A DNA stretch of 64,000 nt, taken from assembly GCA_021848145.1 (NCBI GenBank), contig JAJZMX010000004.1:186001-250000 (forward strand), written 5' to 3'. The position numbers and the translations under genes are program-made. Below are positions 1 to 7,519 of this stretch, in pieces; positions within the stretch are counted from its first letter, which is position 1, and the number at the start of each line of letters is the position of its first letter. The notes under the pieces are model-generated. The model was not told the DNA's origin and did no database searches. It saw only the letters and a program-made list of their open reading frames with translations. Source of the DNA: a bacterium (GTDB lineage: Bacteria > Patescibacteriota > Saccharimonadia > Saccharimonadales > UBA4665).

Positions 1-215
1 TTTGGGTTAGCCGCTTCTTCTTCTACTTCTTGCCAGTTTGGCAATTCATTTTTTAGTCTAGCCTCTGCATTGCTGGCAAGCTTAGCCGCGACTCTACTTT
101 CCCAATTGCTCCAGTCATTATTTTGGTTGCCTTCTACTTGGTGCGCGGCTGTCGATGCTCCCCATAGAAATGTTTCAGGTGACTGGTTGGCCGCGTCGGG
201 TTTTGGTTGTGGCAT
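1..215 (-). CDS. Glycoside hydrolase family 1 (beta-glucosidase-like), N-terminal part, runs off the window
   Basis: The minus-strand frame stays open from an ATG at 213-215 to the window edge, about 71 codons. The translation contains FLWGASTAAHQVEGN followed by NDWSNWE, the hallmark N-terminal motif of GH1 beta-glucosidases and phospho-beta-glucosidases (the HQVEGN segment carries sugar-binding Gln). Family knowledge gives hydrolysis of beta-linked glucosides; only the N-terminus is visible, so catalytic glutamates cannot be checked. The start overlaps the end of the upstream glycosyltransferase by 41 nt, which implies co-transcription and perhaps translational coupling. A GGAG lies about 9 nt before the ATG. 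Confidence 0.85.
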   Translation of the reverse strand, partial: MPQPKPDAANQSPETFLWGASTAAHQVEGNQNNDWSNWESRVAAKLASNAEARLKNELPNWQEVEEEAANP

Positions 216-1815
216 TGAATGTCTCCAGGGGTTTGTTAAAGATAAGCCTTAGGTGTGCATTTAGGGATGCAAAACTAATGAAACCAATTAGAGCCAGTGG
301 TTCCAGCGCCCACTGTAGCACCATTAATATATTCTTTGATTTACCGTACCTCGACGGTCTCGGTGGCAAACTAAGCATACTGGCAGTGACCGGAGTAATG
401 AGCCCAATTAAGGCTAGAAGCTGCAATGCACTGGTTATGTAAGGTAAGCTTGTAATTAAAGCTGACGGATGCGCATGACTGGAAAGTATTAGTGGCAGCC
501 AGCCGCCAATAGCCAGGACTATTGGAGCTGTTGACCAGGCGATGTAGTCGTCAATTTGTCTTAGAATATGGATAATCTTATTCGGCCAGCTTATTTCCTT
601 GTCACGCCAGGCTTGCCTGATCATCCATGGAGTATCAGCCGTACCCCATGCCCATCTAAGTAGTTGGCGGAACTGGGCAAGGATTGTTTTTAAATAGCTC
701 TTGCTTAGCACTGCGTCCTGGTAAATTGGAGCCCATATTGGCAGAGCAAAATGGTCGCCATTAAAGGTAAAGTAACTGCGCCAGTACTGGTGACCGTCCT
801 CAACTACTACTTCGACATTCCAATAGTCTACGGTTTGCAGGGTTTCTAGACTTTGGGCGTAGGCCGAGAAGAGCCTTAGGCGATGTGGCTGCATAGCTCC
901 TATCATGAACCAAAAACTACTGTCTGTAGCTATGACCCTGACGATCGCCGGAGCATCCCATATGTTATTCATAAACAGAGGAATGGGTTGGTAAGAGCGT
1001 TGAACTCGATTGTTTGTGACAGAATAGGTCCAGGCCAATGCCGAAAGATACTGTGGGTGTGGGCGGTTATCTGCATCAAGGGTAGTAACCAGTACCTGCT
1101 CGGATGGTATTGAGTGTTTTTTGCAGTAATTAGATAAGTATTTAGCGGCGCAAGTTATGTTTCCGGCCTTAGCCTTGGCTTCTCCAGGAACTTCATCCGG
1201 ATGTTTAACTGCCTTAGCGAGCATAAATTTACTGCTATATTTGCTTACCAATCTGTTAACGGCAGCTTCAACTTTAGGTCCACCACGTTCCTCATAGGCG
1301 ATCAAAAGCATAATACGTTTTGTGTCATATTTGCTCTTAGATATTGCCTTGATCGTTGACTTAATTATGTCTTCCGATTCGTTATACACCGCTACTATTA
1401 CAGCGTGGTATATCTCATCGGGGTTTAGTCTGGATTTCTTAGCTATTCCAGAGTAGAGCATTTCGTTATACCACCTTTCAGCCCTGGTCTGCCAAAAACC
1501 CTTAGCGGTAACTAGATTTGGATGATCTGCTTTCAGATCTTCGAGTTTGGCTTGCCAATCTATACATGAAGAGAGCTTAAGATAGTAAAAGCTAGCTAGT
1601 AAACGGTGGTTGTAGCCAAATAATCTCACTAGCCACGCAACTATATACAGGAGTATGACTACAACTGCTACATCTACTAAAAAGTGGCTCAATATAAAGA
1701 GTAGAGCCAGGAATATGAATGGGAGTAGGCCTGTAAAAAGTTCTAGTAGCCGCTGCTTTAAATCTCTAGGTTGGCGGTTCGGCACTCGTGAGGAAGATCT
1801 TGCCGGAAAGTTCAT
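175..1815 (-). CDS. Membrane glycosyltransferase, family 2 (processive type)
   Basis: A 546-residue inverting family 2 glycosyltransferase. Two hydrophobic segments lie near residues 28-66 and two or three more after residue 430. The GT-A core starts at about 138 (HAVIVAVYNE), has the metal-binding TLDAD at 245-249, an acceptor-side VVVEDGHQ motif and a QFRQLLRWAWG motif that matches the Q(Q/R)xRW signature of processive enzymes. It probably builds a surface or extracellular polysaccharide at the membrane; substrate unknown. The ATG at 1813-1815 sits 9 nt after a TATAAT box (1825-1830, minus strand), so the leader is very short. The GH1 gene follows with an overlap. Confidence 0.85.
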   Translation of the reverse strand: MNFPARSSSRVPNRQPRDLKQRLLELFTGLLPFIFLALLFILSHFLVDVAVVVILLYIVAWLVRLFGYNHRLLASFYYLKLSSCIDWQAKLEDLKADHPNLVTAKGFWQTRAERWYNEMLYSGIAKKSRLNPDEIYHAVIVAVYNESEDIIKSTIKAISKSKYDTKRIMLLIAYEERGGPKVEAAVNRLVSKYSSKFMLAKAVKHPDEVPGEAKAKAGNITCAAKYLSNYCKKHSIPSEQVLVTTLDADNRPHPQYLSALAWTYSVTNNRVQRSYQPIPLFMNNIWDAPAIVRVIATDSSFWFMIGAMQPHRLRLFSAYAQSLETLQTVDYWNVEVVVEDGHQYWRSYFTFNGDHFALPIWAPIYQDAVLSKSYLKTILAQFRQLLRWAWGTADTPWMIRQAWRDKEISWPNKIIHILRQIDDYIAWSTAPIVLAIGGWLPLILSSHAHPSALITSLPYITSALQLLALIGLITPVTASMLSLPPRPSRYGKSKNILMVLQWALEPLALIGFISFASLNAHLRLIFNKPLETFNATTKTRRGQPVT

Positions 1816-1854
1816 TTAGTCTCCATTATATAGGACAATTAAGGTGACAATAAC

Positions 1855-2376
1855 TTAATTTAGTTTAAGTTTCCTTCTAATGTCCTCCTCATTAAATGTA
1901 GTTCCATCTATTTTTATTGGATGTTCATCTTCGGTTGGGATTTCCGTGTGGTCGCATAGGTGGTTAAATTCTTTTTCACTCATCGTGATTATATATCCGT
2001 TACGGTCGCGGTGCGTGTGTTCTAGGGCCCTGGATCTTGCAACTTCTTTAGGGGTTGTTACCCATATTAGTTTAAGATCGGCTCCGCATTTATCTGTGAT
2101 GGATTTCATTAAGTTACGGTCGCTTTGGTAGTTGAAATTTGTGTCGTAAATTACGCTTTTGCCTTCTTTTAGCAAATCTTCTGTCTTAATGTTGAGTGCT
2201 AGGTAAAGAGTTTGGCTTTCTTTTAAAGAATGTGTCGGGTAACCGAACATTCTTTGTCTTTCTCTGTCGGACCATATATGCACTGCATTGCTGTGCTGAT
2301 GGATGAATTTGGCTATCGATGTTTTTCCAGCTCCAGGAAAGCCGACGAATATATATAATACTGGCCTAGTGTCCAC
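1855..2376 (-). CDS. P-loop nucleotide kinase (AAA_33 / zeta-toxin-like)
   Basis: A 173-residue protein with a clear Walker A motif, GFPGAGKTS, at residues 12-20, and a D-rich IWSDRER segment that fits the substrate side of small P-loop kinases. The family phosphorylates small molecules, nucleic-acid ends or, in zeta toxins, UDP-sugars; substrate cannot be read from sequence. The start codon is GTG (2374-2376), 8 nt downstream of a TACAAT -10 box, so the transcript may be leaderless. No antitoxin-like partner is adjacent, so a housekeeping role is more likely than a toxin. Confidence 0.7.
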   Translation of the reverse strand: MDTRPVLYIFVGFPGAGKTSIAKFIHQHSNAVHIWSDRERQRMFGYPTHSLKESQTLYLALNIKTEDLLKEGKSVIYDTNFNYQSDRNLMKSITDKCGADLKLIWVTTPKEVARSRALEHTHRDRNGYIITMSEKEFNHLCDHTEIPTEDEHPIKIDGTTFNEEDIRRKLKLN

Positions 2377-2412
2377 GTTTATCTATTGTAGCTAATTTCC
2401 TGAAAATTTTGC

Positions 2413-3396
2413 CTATATGTCGGGGTTAGATATTATGAGCCGTATTGGCTGCTCTTCCATTCTTACCGATACGCAACTACCAGAAGGTATGACTTCGGCT
2501 TCACCGTCAAATTGGGCATATATGTCATGAACAGTTTCAAAATATACTTTGTCTTCTGGTTTCATATAATCACCAGAAATAGTCCCTCTAAGCAAATGCT
2601 TCATAGACCATGCCAAAGTCGTAAGTTTCTTATCTGGTACCACACAATTAAAAATGGCCTGTTCGCTTAATCGGATAGGGTAAGTAAGATACTTGGCCAT
2701 AAATGGTGAGTTTAAGAATTGCATGTCAAAGAATTGAATTTCCTGGTTATTTTGAATCACAGTATTGGTTTTAGACGTCCAAAGGGTTCTTGCCGCAATT
2801 ACCGGCTCACTTAGATGCCTAGTTAGTGCATATCGTCCCATATGTTTTCGATGAGATGGCTTATTTAGGTATCTATCGCTGGAAGCTAAGGCGGTCATGC
2901 CCAGAGAGGCAAAGAAGGCTGCTGAACGGGTTATATGTTCTTTGTTCTGTGGTTTTTGGATATCGAATCTTATGGGGTTCGATTCAATTATTTGGCCATC
3001 TCTCAGGATAAGCTCAGGACGTTTACGGTGCTGTTTAGTGTGTTTTGCCTGAGCTCCGGCATTTGCGTTTCCTGCGCCTAAGGCCAGGATCGGCGTTAGT
3101 TTTGCGGCGTCAGAAAGTCCGTCATTGACTATTTTATTTACTACACGGTTCAGCATTCCGTCGCCCGAGACTACTATTAGTGCACCTTCTTCCGCTTCTT
3201 CTTCGAGTATTCTGCCAATCAGTCCGTCTGTAGCTTCAGCATCACTTGATGTGTAGATACGACGCCTAATTTCGAATTCAGCAGCTTTCTCTAGACGGTT
3301 GAGCTTGCGTTCGCCTTGCCTAATCGTGGTACTAATAGGATTCACCAGTGCTCTGGCGTGACGAATACCACTTAAATCAGATATGTAAGTTTCCAA
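2413..3396 (-). CDS. Diacylglycerol kinase-like lipid kinase family protein
   Basis: A 327-residue protein with the layout of the DagK/YegS/sphingosine kinase family. VVSGDGMLNRVVN near residues 75-87 corresponds to the GGDGT nucleotide-binding loop and ILALGAGNANAGA near 103-115 corresponds to the family's GTGNDFA-type motif, so the two signature loops are present but altered. The role would be ATP-dependent phosphorylation of a lipid or lipid-like alcohol at the membrane. The only reasonable start is TTG at 3394-3396, because an in-frame stop lies seven codons upstream. The altered loops make the exact substrate uncertain. Confidence 0.7.
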   Translation of the reverse strand: METYISDLSGIRHARALVNPISTTIRQGERKLNRLEKAAEFEIRRRIYTSSDAEATDGLIGRILEEEAEEGALIVVSGDGMLNRVVNKIVNDGLSDAAKLTPILALGAGNANAGAQAKHTKQHRKRPELILRDGQIIESNPIRFDIQKPQNKEHITRSAAFFASLGMTALASSDRYLNKPSHRKHMGRYALTRHLSEPVIAARTLWTSKTNTVIQNNQEIQFFDMQFLNSPFMAKYLTYPIRLSEQAIFNCVVPDKKLTTLAWSMKHLLRGTISGDYMKPEDKVYFETVHDIYAQFDGEAEVIPSGSCVSVRMEEQPIRLIISNPDI

Positions 3397-3441
3397 AAAA
3401 TCGATGGCCTTATATGAAGATATATTTTACCAGCTAATAGA

Positions 3442-4011
3442 CTAAAAATCTATACCCTTATTAGCTAGGTACTTGTCGTCAAAGTGATGTTTTATCTTCT
3501 TCATTTCTGTCGCTATGTCGACCAGTTCTAGTAGCTCTGTCTTGAAATTACGGCCAGTCAAACAAAGACTGGTTTTAGGGCTTCGTCTTTCTATTAGCTT
3601 CTTTAGATCGCTAACTTTAAGCAGACCGTCGTTAACGGCATTATTGATCTCATCGCAGATGACGAGATCGTAATTGCCATTTGTTGCGCAGTCCATGGCG
3701 GTTTCAAATGTCATTTCTGCTGCTAATTTATGCTCTTCGGGAGTGACATCCTTAGCACTTAAGTCCCCGGCATTAAAAAACCCCTTGCCACCTTTATAAA
3801 AGAAAAGTTTTTCCTGGTAGAGAGCTTGTATATCTTCAATGAATACGTGCTCACTAACCTGCCAGTGTTTAATGAACTGGATAAATGCTACTCTCCAGTT
3901 GTTACCAAGCGAACGCGCCATCAGGCCTACGCTAGCACTGGTCTTGCCCTTGCCCTCGCCTGTATATACAACTACGACCGATTCCTTAGTCCTATAGTCT
4001 TCAAATGCCAT
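3442..4011 (-). CDS. cobA: Cob(I)alamin/corrinoid adenosyltransferase, CobA/BtuR type
   Basis: A 189-residue protein of normal length for the CobA family, which transfers the adenosyl group of ATP to Co(I) corrinoids. Walker A is TGEGKGKTSAS at residues 16-26, followed by the VAFIQFIKHW strand, and the family's VICDEINNAV motif (Walker B region) and LTGRN motif are all visible. No other cobalamin biosynthesis gene is in the window, so this looks like salvage or is a moonlighting member. A -10 (CATAAT, 4020-4025) sits 8 nt upstream of the ATG with a TAGACA -35 (4044-4049) at 18 nt spacing. Confidence 0.85.
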   Translation of the reverse strand: MAFEDYRTKESVVVVYTGEGKGKTSASVGLMARSLGNNWRVAFIQFIKHWQVSEHVFIEDIQALYQEKLFFYKGGKGFFNAGDLSAKDVTPEEHKLAAEMTFETAMDCATNGNYDLVICDEINNAVNDGLLKVSDLKKLIERRSPKTSLCLTGRNFKTELLELVDIATEMKKIKHHFDDKYLANKGIDF

Positions 4012-4019
4012 TTACTCTA

Positions 4020-4049
4020 ATTATGGCAAATTAGTCTGCCGTTTGTCTA
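4020..4049 (-). promoter_or_regulatory. Promoter of cobA, leaderless type
   Basis: On the minus strand TAGACA (4044-4049), an 18-nt spacer, CATAAT (4020-4025), then 8 nt to the ATG. The expected transcription start falls within one or two bases of the start codon, and no Shine-Dalgarno sequence fits in between. Confidence 0.55.
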
Positions 4050-4054
4050 AGCTT

Positions 4055-4507
4055 TTAGGCGGTTTCCGCCGTAGAGGCTTCATGTAAAATCATGAGGTTT
4101 GCTGCAGCTAGTAAGTAATGTGCGCGTTTGGTAGTCACTTCGAGTTTTTTCCGTATTGCTATATCTTCGCGTGAACTGCCTAAACCTGTTTTCGGAAGCT
4201 TGTTTAAATCATTATTTAGGCTTTCTTGGTCCGAATCTGCGGCGTCGTAAACGGCGTCTTCGAGCTCTTCGTATATGTCAGTGTTAGCTCCTGTAACGAC
4301 CTTGCCCAAAAACTCGTACAGGTTTGCTGCTACTTCTCCTTGGGCATTTTTGACTTCATTAACCTTAATGGGATCAATATAGTCAGGCGAAAGGGGCGGG
4401 CTTGATCGAAGAACTACTAAAACGTCTCTGGCAGCTTGGGGATCTTCTTCCATGCGGGCGAGTATTCTTTTGCTCGAGAAATCTTGCCCTTCTATTTCGT
4501 AAGGCAT
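4055..4507 (-). CDS. Hypothetical protein, acidic, helical
   Basis: A 150-residue protein I do not recognise. It has no signal peptide or membrane segment. The middle (residues 70-110) is rich in Asp, Glu and Asn, and the C-terminal 40 residues form an amphipathic helix rich in Ala, Leu and Lys. The start is supported by AAGGAG about 9 nt upstream of the ATG. A dyad resembling a Crp/Fnr operator (4586-4599) lies about 80 nt upstream, so the gene may be under that control. It sits between cobA and the glutaredoxin on the same strand. Confidence 0.55.
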   Translation of the reverse strand: MPYEIEGQDFSSKRILARMEEDPQAARDVLVVLRSSPPLSPDYIDPIKVNEVKNAQGEVAANLYEFLGKVVTGANTDIYEELEDAVYDAADSDQESLNNDLNKLPKTGLGSSREDIAIRKKLEVTTKRAHYLLAAANLMILHEASTAETA

Positions 4508-4585
4508 CCATCTAACTCCTTATTTGTCGATACATAATATATTCTATAGGGGTAATTAACCTGTTATATTTCCCACTGCCTAGGG

Positions 4586-4599
4586 GTGAGATAAGTCAC
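4586..4599. promoter_or_regulatory. Crp/Fnr-type dyad
   Basis: GTGAG-ATAA-GTCAC, giving a perfect GTGA-N6-TCAC inner dyad as in Crp consensus TGTGA-N6-TCACA. It is upstream of the 150-residue hypothetical gene starting at 4507 and downstream of the glutaredoxin. Two Crp/Fnr family genes occur in this window. Binding is inferred. Confidence 0.4.
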
Positions 4600-4620
4600 G
4601 TAATTTAAGGGTTTGCCCAA

Positions 4621-4666
4621 CAAGTAAAACACTACCCTAAAACTACTTAAGGTAGTGTATTACTTG
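4621..4666. terminator. Long hairpin after the glutaredoxin gene
   Basis: CAAGTAAAACACTACC (4621-4636) and GGTAGTGTATTACTTG (4651-4666) form a 16-bp stem with one mismatch and a 14-nt loop. It begins 20 nt beyond the glutaredoxin stop codon on the minus strand. The following T-tract is weak on both strands, so it could be a terminator or an mRNA 3' stabiliser. Confidence 0.6.
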
Positions 4667-4685
4667 TTTATTGAGGTTTAAGTTC

Positions 4686-4946
4686 TTAAGCTACCAAGTT
4701 GTGGGACTTAAGGGCGCTGTCAATCTTTGGCCGGTCAAAACCAACGATAATATCTCCGTCAATATCTATTACTGGAATACCTCGCTGGCCACTTTTCTCT
4801 ACTGCTTGTTTCCCGTTTTCCGGGTCTGCTTCAACATCCAGGTCGGTGTATTTAACTCCCAGTTTGTCGAGGTACTGCTTGGCGGCGTGACAAAACGCAC
4901 ACCATGTAGCTGTATAAACTTTTACCTTTGAATCGTTATCTGTCAT
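4686..4946 (-). CDS. Glutaredoxin-like thiol-disulfide oxidoreductase
   Basis: A protein of about 86 residues with the thioredoxin fold order of small glutaredoxins. The redox motif CAFC is near the N-terminus (TATWCAFCHAAK), followed by a cis-Pro strand in RGIPVIDIDGD and a terminal helix after VGFDRP. It would reduce disulfides or glutathione-like mixed disulfides in the cytoplasm. The open frame begins at 4958, but a TATAAT-like -10 overlaps that first Met codon, so the second Met (4944-4946) is the better start. A strong hairpin follows the stop. Confidence 0.85.
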   Translation of the reverse strand: MTDNDSKVKVYTATWCAFCHAAKQYLDKLGVKYTDLDVEADPENGKQAVEKSGQRGIPVIDIDGDIIVGFDRPKIDSALKSHNLVA

Positions 4947-5041
4947 AGTAATATACATTATATAGCATCAATCAATGTTTTGTTATTAATAATTTGTTAA
5001 TCTAAGTTTAATCTCAATTAAGAATTGTTATGGCTTATCCG

Positions 5042-5070
5042 TTGTATCAGGGGTGTTGCTTCTGTATAAT
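5042..5070 (+). promoter_or_regulatory. Promoter of the ATP synthase operon, leaderless type
   Basis: TTGTAT (5042-5047), exactly 17 nt, then a perfect TATAAT (5065-5070). The ATG of atpI at 5080 begins 9 nt after the -10, so the RNA should start at or within three bases of the start codon. Confidence 0.75.
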
Positions 5071-5079
5071 ATCTGCGGA

Positions 5080-5364
5080 ATGGTAGAGAAACGAACCGAG
5101 AAAGGGCCAAGTAGTAAGCCCGACTATCCCGATTCATTTGAAACAAAGCAGCTGTTTATATCTAGTGTTATAACTATGAGCTGGCAGATGGCACTAGCTA
5201 TTTTAATTCCTGTGCTTGGTGGTTTCTTTTTGGACCGACAAATGAATAGCTCTCCACTTTACACTATGATCGGATTGTTTATTGGGGTGATACTAGTTGT
5301 ACTGATAGTCTGGCGTACCATTAGGCATTTGCCGGAATATGCAAAAACTAGGAGAAGTAAATAA
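5080..5364 (+). CDS. atpI: ATP synthase-associated membrane protein, AtpI/AtpZ-like
   Basis: A 94-residue protein with two membrane helices (about residues 32-51 and 62-82) joined by a short GGFFLDRQMN loop, the pattern of AtpI/AtpZ proteins that help assemble the c-ring or move Mg2+. A longer reading from 5053 is rejected because that ATG lies upstream of the -10 box. It is the first gene of the atp operon and its stop shares one base with the atpB start (TAATG). Confidence 0.8.
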   Translation: MVEKRTEKGPSSKPDYPDSFETKQLFISSVITMSWQMALAILIPVLGGFFLDRQMNSSPLYTMIGLFIGVILVVLIVWRTIRHLPEYAKTRRSK

Positions 5365-6239
5365 TGGTGCTTAGCAAATTGGCTGGCGTAGTTGCTAGTA
5401 GTGGTCCGAACGTACAAGTAGCGCCACAGACAGTATTCAATATTAGCGGCTGGAGCATTAGCAACTCAATGCTTTACGGCTGGCTCATTATTACCTTCAT
5501 TATTATTCTATGTATTTGGGTTGCTAGAAGAGTCAAGATACATCCCGGTAAAGGTATAGTTGGTCTATTTGAAGAAGGTGTAAATTTTATTATGAACTTG
5601 GTCGAGAATAGCTTTAGTGACCCTAGCATTGGTTATAAGTACGTTCCCTACTTTGTTACGATCTTCTTTTTTATCCTATTCAATAACTGGTCGGAGTTGA
5701 CTCCAATAATTGAGGGCGCATTTAAGCATGGTTCAGTTTGGCTCTTTAGGCCGTTTACTGCCGATTTGGATGCAACTTTTGCCATGGGAGCAGTTACCAT
5801 GGGGCTCGTTTACTACGCTTCCGTTAAAGAATCAGGCGGGATGAGGCGTTATTTAAGACACTTCTTTGTTGGCAGCCCTAAGAACCCGTTGTATTTCATT
5901 ATTGGCCTACTTGAGATGTTAACTGATTTGACAAGGGTCATTAGTCTGAGCCTTCGGTTGTACTTGAATATTACTATCGGGATGATTGTAATTGACGTAT
6001 TTGCTTATCTTGGTCATATTATTGCACCAGTTTCCGCTTTACCGTTCTATCTAATAGAGTCATTTATTTGTGTCTTGCAGGCTTACATCTTCACTGTTTT
6101 GTCGGTTATGTACTTGGCGGTTGCCGTAAATCATGCCAAGGATCATAACGACTTGTCGCATGAAGACTTGACCGAAGGTGATGTACCTGAAAGAATAAAG
6201 GCAGAACCTGAAGGGGTTGGTAGTGCTGGTGGTGCGTAA
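5364..6239 (+). CDS. atpB: F0F1 ATP synthase subunit a
   Basis: A 291-residue integral membrane protein with five to six helices. The fourth-to-fifth helix region reads LSLRLYLNITIG, which carries the essential stator Arg that faces the c-ring carboxylate. The last helix region has SFICVLQAYIFTVLSVMYL, the Gln/Tyr-rich helix of subunit a. It forms the proton half-channels. It overlaps atpI by one base and is followed by atpE after a 62-nt gap. The hydrophilic tail is acidic and ends in a Gly/Ala-rich stretch, slightly longer than usual. Confidence 0.95.
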   Translation: MVLSKLAGVVASSGPNVQVAPQTVFNISGWSISNSMLYGWLIITFIIILCIWVARRVKIHPGKGIVGLFEEGVNFIMNLVENSFSDPSIGYKYVPYFVTIFFFILFNNWSELTPIIEGAFKHGSVWLFRPFTADLDATFAMGAVTMGLVYYASVKESGGMRRYLRHFFVGSPKNPLYFIIGLLEMLTDLTRVISLSLRLYLNITIGMIVIDVFAYLGHIIAPVSALPFYLIESFICVLQAYIFTVLSVMYLAVAVNHAKDHNDLSHEDLTEGDVPERIKAEPEGVGSAGGA

Positions 6240-6301
6240 GGAGCATAACCAGTATAAATACTCCAACAGGGATTAAATTAATAGGAGTAATAAAAAGACA
6301 T

Positions 6302-6550
6302 ATGGTAGCAATTTCAGACGTTGTAGTAGCCGCCAGCTCAATTAACACCGGTATCATCGGTAAAGGCTTGATGATTGGCGGTGGCTTTATTGGGCCAGGC
6401 ATTGGTATTGGTTTAATAGGTGGTAACTACCTGCAGGCAGTAGGTCGTAATCCAGAAGCAGCCAAGTTTTTAGGGCAAGCCCTAATTTTCGTGGCTATTG
6501 TTGAGTTGTTCGGTCTGCTCGCCTTCGCTTCGATTTTCATCGTCAAATAG
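6302..6550 (+). CDS. atpE: F0F1 ATP synthase subunit c
   Basis: An 82-residue two-helix hairpin. Helix 1 contains the glycine motif GPGIGIG, the loop reads GRNPEA and helix 2 contains the ion-binding Glu in VAIVELFG, 17 residues after the loop Arg-Asn-Pro. The Gln that marks Na+-type c subunits in helix 1 is replaced by Ile and there is no Glu-Ser/Thr pair, so proton coupling is the better reading. TAGGAG lies about 16 nt before the ATG. It is the rotor ring of the ATP synthase. Confidence 0.95.
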   Translation: MVAISDVVVAASSINTGIIGKGLMIGGGFIGPGIGIGLIGGNYLQAVGRNPEAAKFLGQALIFVAIVELFGLLAFASIFIVK

Positions 6551-6571
6551 GGGGTAAATTAGTAAGCGCAC

Positions 6572-7108
6572 ATGAACTTAATTCCGATACACAGTTTTGC
6601 AGCTAGTTCTGGTATTGGTGCTTTAGGCGTCGGCTTAAAGCAGTTAATTATCCAGTTAATTACCTTTTTGCTAGCCCTTTTCGTTCTTAAGAAATGGGCT
6701 TTCGGCCCAATAGTTAGGATTCTTAATCAACGTCGTAAGATAGTTGAGGACGGCGTAAAACTGGGTGAGAAGATGCGTGTCGATGAGCAGAAGCTCGAGG
6801 AAAAAATCGAGAAGACACTTCATAACGCTCGTAAGCAAGCTGACCAGATTATTGGCGATGCTAACCAGACAGCACGCCAAATGGTCGCCCAGGCAGAGAC
6901 TGACGCAAGAGTTAAAGCCGAACAAATCCTAACCGAGACTAGGACTAAAACTAAACAGGAAATGGAGTTTGCCCGACGTAAGCTTGAGGGTGAAATGGCA
7001 GGACTGGTGGCGCAGGCTACTTCAGCCGTAATTGACGAGAAGGTTGACGCAAAGAAAGACGCAGGCTTAATTGAAAGGGCTTTAGCATCATCCAGGAGGG
7101 CTCTATAA
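6572..7108 (+). CDS. atpF: F0F1 ATP synthase subunit b
   Basis: A 178-residue stalk protein with one N-terminal membrane helix (about residues 24-41, ending at LKKW) followed by a long, charged Lys/Glu/Ala/Gln-rich coiled coil, as expected for subunit b. It links the F1 head to subunit a and keeps the stator from rotating. It sits 21 nt after atpE and abuts atpH. A short Ala/Ser/Gly-rich stretch precedes the membrane helix, a little longer at the N-terminus than in enteric forms. Confidence 0.92.
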   Translation: MNLIPIHSFAASSGIGALGVGLKQLIIQLITFLLALFVLKKWAFGPIVRILNQRRKIVEDGVKLGEKMRVDEQKLEEKIEKTLHNARKQADQIIGDANQTARQMVAQAETDARVKAEQILTETRTKTKQEMEFARRKLEGEMAGLVAQATSAVIDEKVDAKKDAGLIERALASSRRAL

Positions 7109-7519
7109 ATGGCAAAGGTTTCTAGGCATAGTGTAGCCCAAGTTATTGCTGACAAAAGTTTAGGTGGAGTTGATCTTAAACGGCTGTCTAAGTCGGTTGC
7201 AGCTTATTTGCTCGAAGAACGCAGGGTTAGCGAGCTTGAGTCTTTGCTTAGGGACGTACAGAAACATTGGGCCGATAAGGGCTATGTTGATTTAATTGCT
7301 AAAACCGCACGTCCACTAGATGGGCAGGTCTTAGAAGATCTAGCTGTCCCTTTCAAGGAAGCTTATCCCCAGGCTAAAGAAGTTGCTGTTACTGAAGTGA
7401 TTGATAAAAAAGTAATTGGTGGAGCCAGGGTTGAAATTGGCGAACAAAGGTTTGACCTATCAATAGCCCGCCGTTTGAATCGTTTTAAAAAATCTATTAA
7501 TGCACAACAAGGAAGTTAA
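7109..7519 (+). CDS. atpH: F0F1 ATP synthase subunit delta, short form
   Basis: A 136-residue delta subunit, shorter than the usual 170-180. The C-terminal region with DKKVIGGARVEIGEQRFDLS matches the conserved delta motif (I.GG..i..g....D.S). The N-terminal helical domain that binds the alpha subunits appears reduced. It abuts atpF and atpA (each start immediately follows the previous stop), so translation is likely coupled. Position between b and alpha is the classical atp gene order. Confidence 0.88.
   Translation: MAKVSRHSVAQVIADKSLGGVDLKRLSKSVAAYLLEERRVSELESLLRDVQKHWADKGYVDLIAKTARPLDGQVLEDLAVPFKEAYPQAKEVAVTEVIDKKVIGGARVEIGEQRFDLSIARRLNRFKKSINAQQGS

Noticed and set aside
1855-2376. Zeta-toxin of a toxin-antitoxin pair
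   Set aside because: No small antitoxin gene is adjacent; the neighbours have their own promoters and housekeeping character.
5053-5079. Upstream ATG as atpI start
   Set aside because: It lies between the -35 and -10 boxes of a near-consensus promoter and could not be in the mRNA.
6302-6550. Sodium-type ATP synthase c subunit
   Set aside because: The helix 1 Gln and the Glu-Ser/Thr pair of Na+-binding c subunits are absent.
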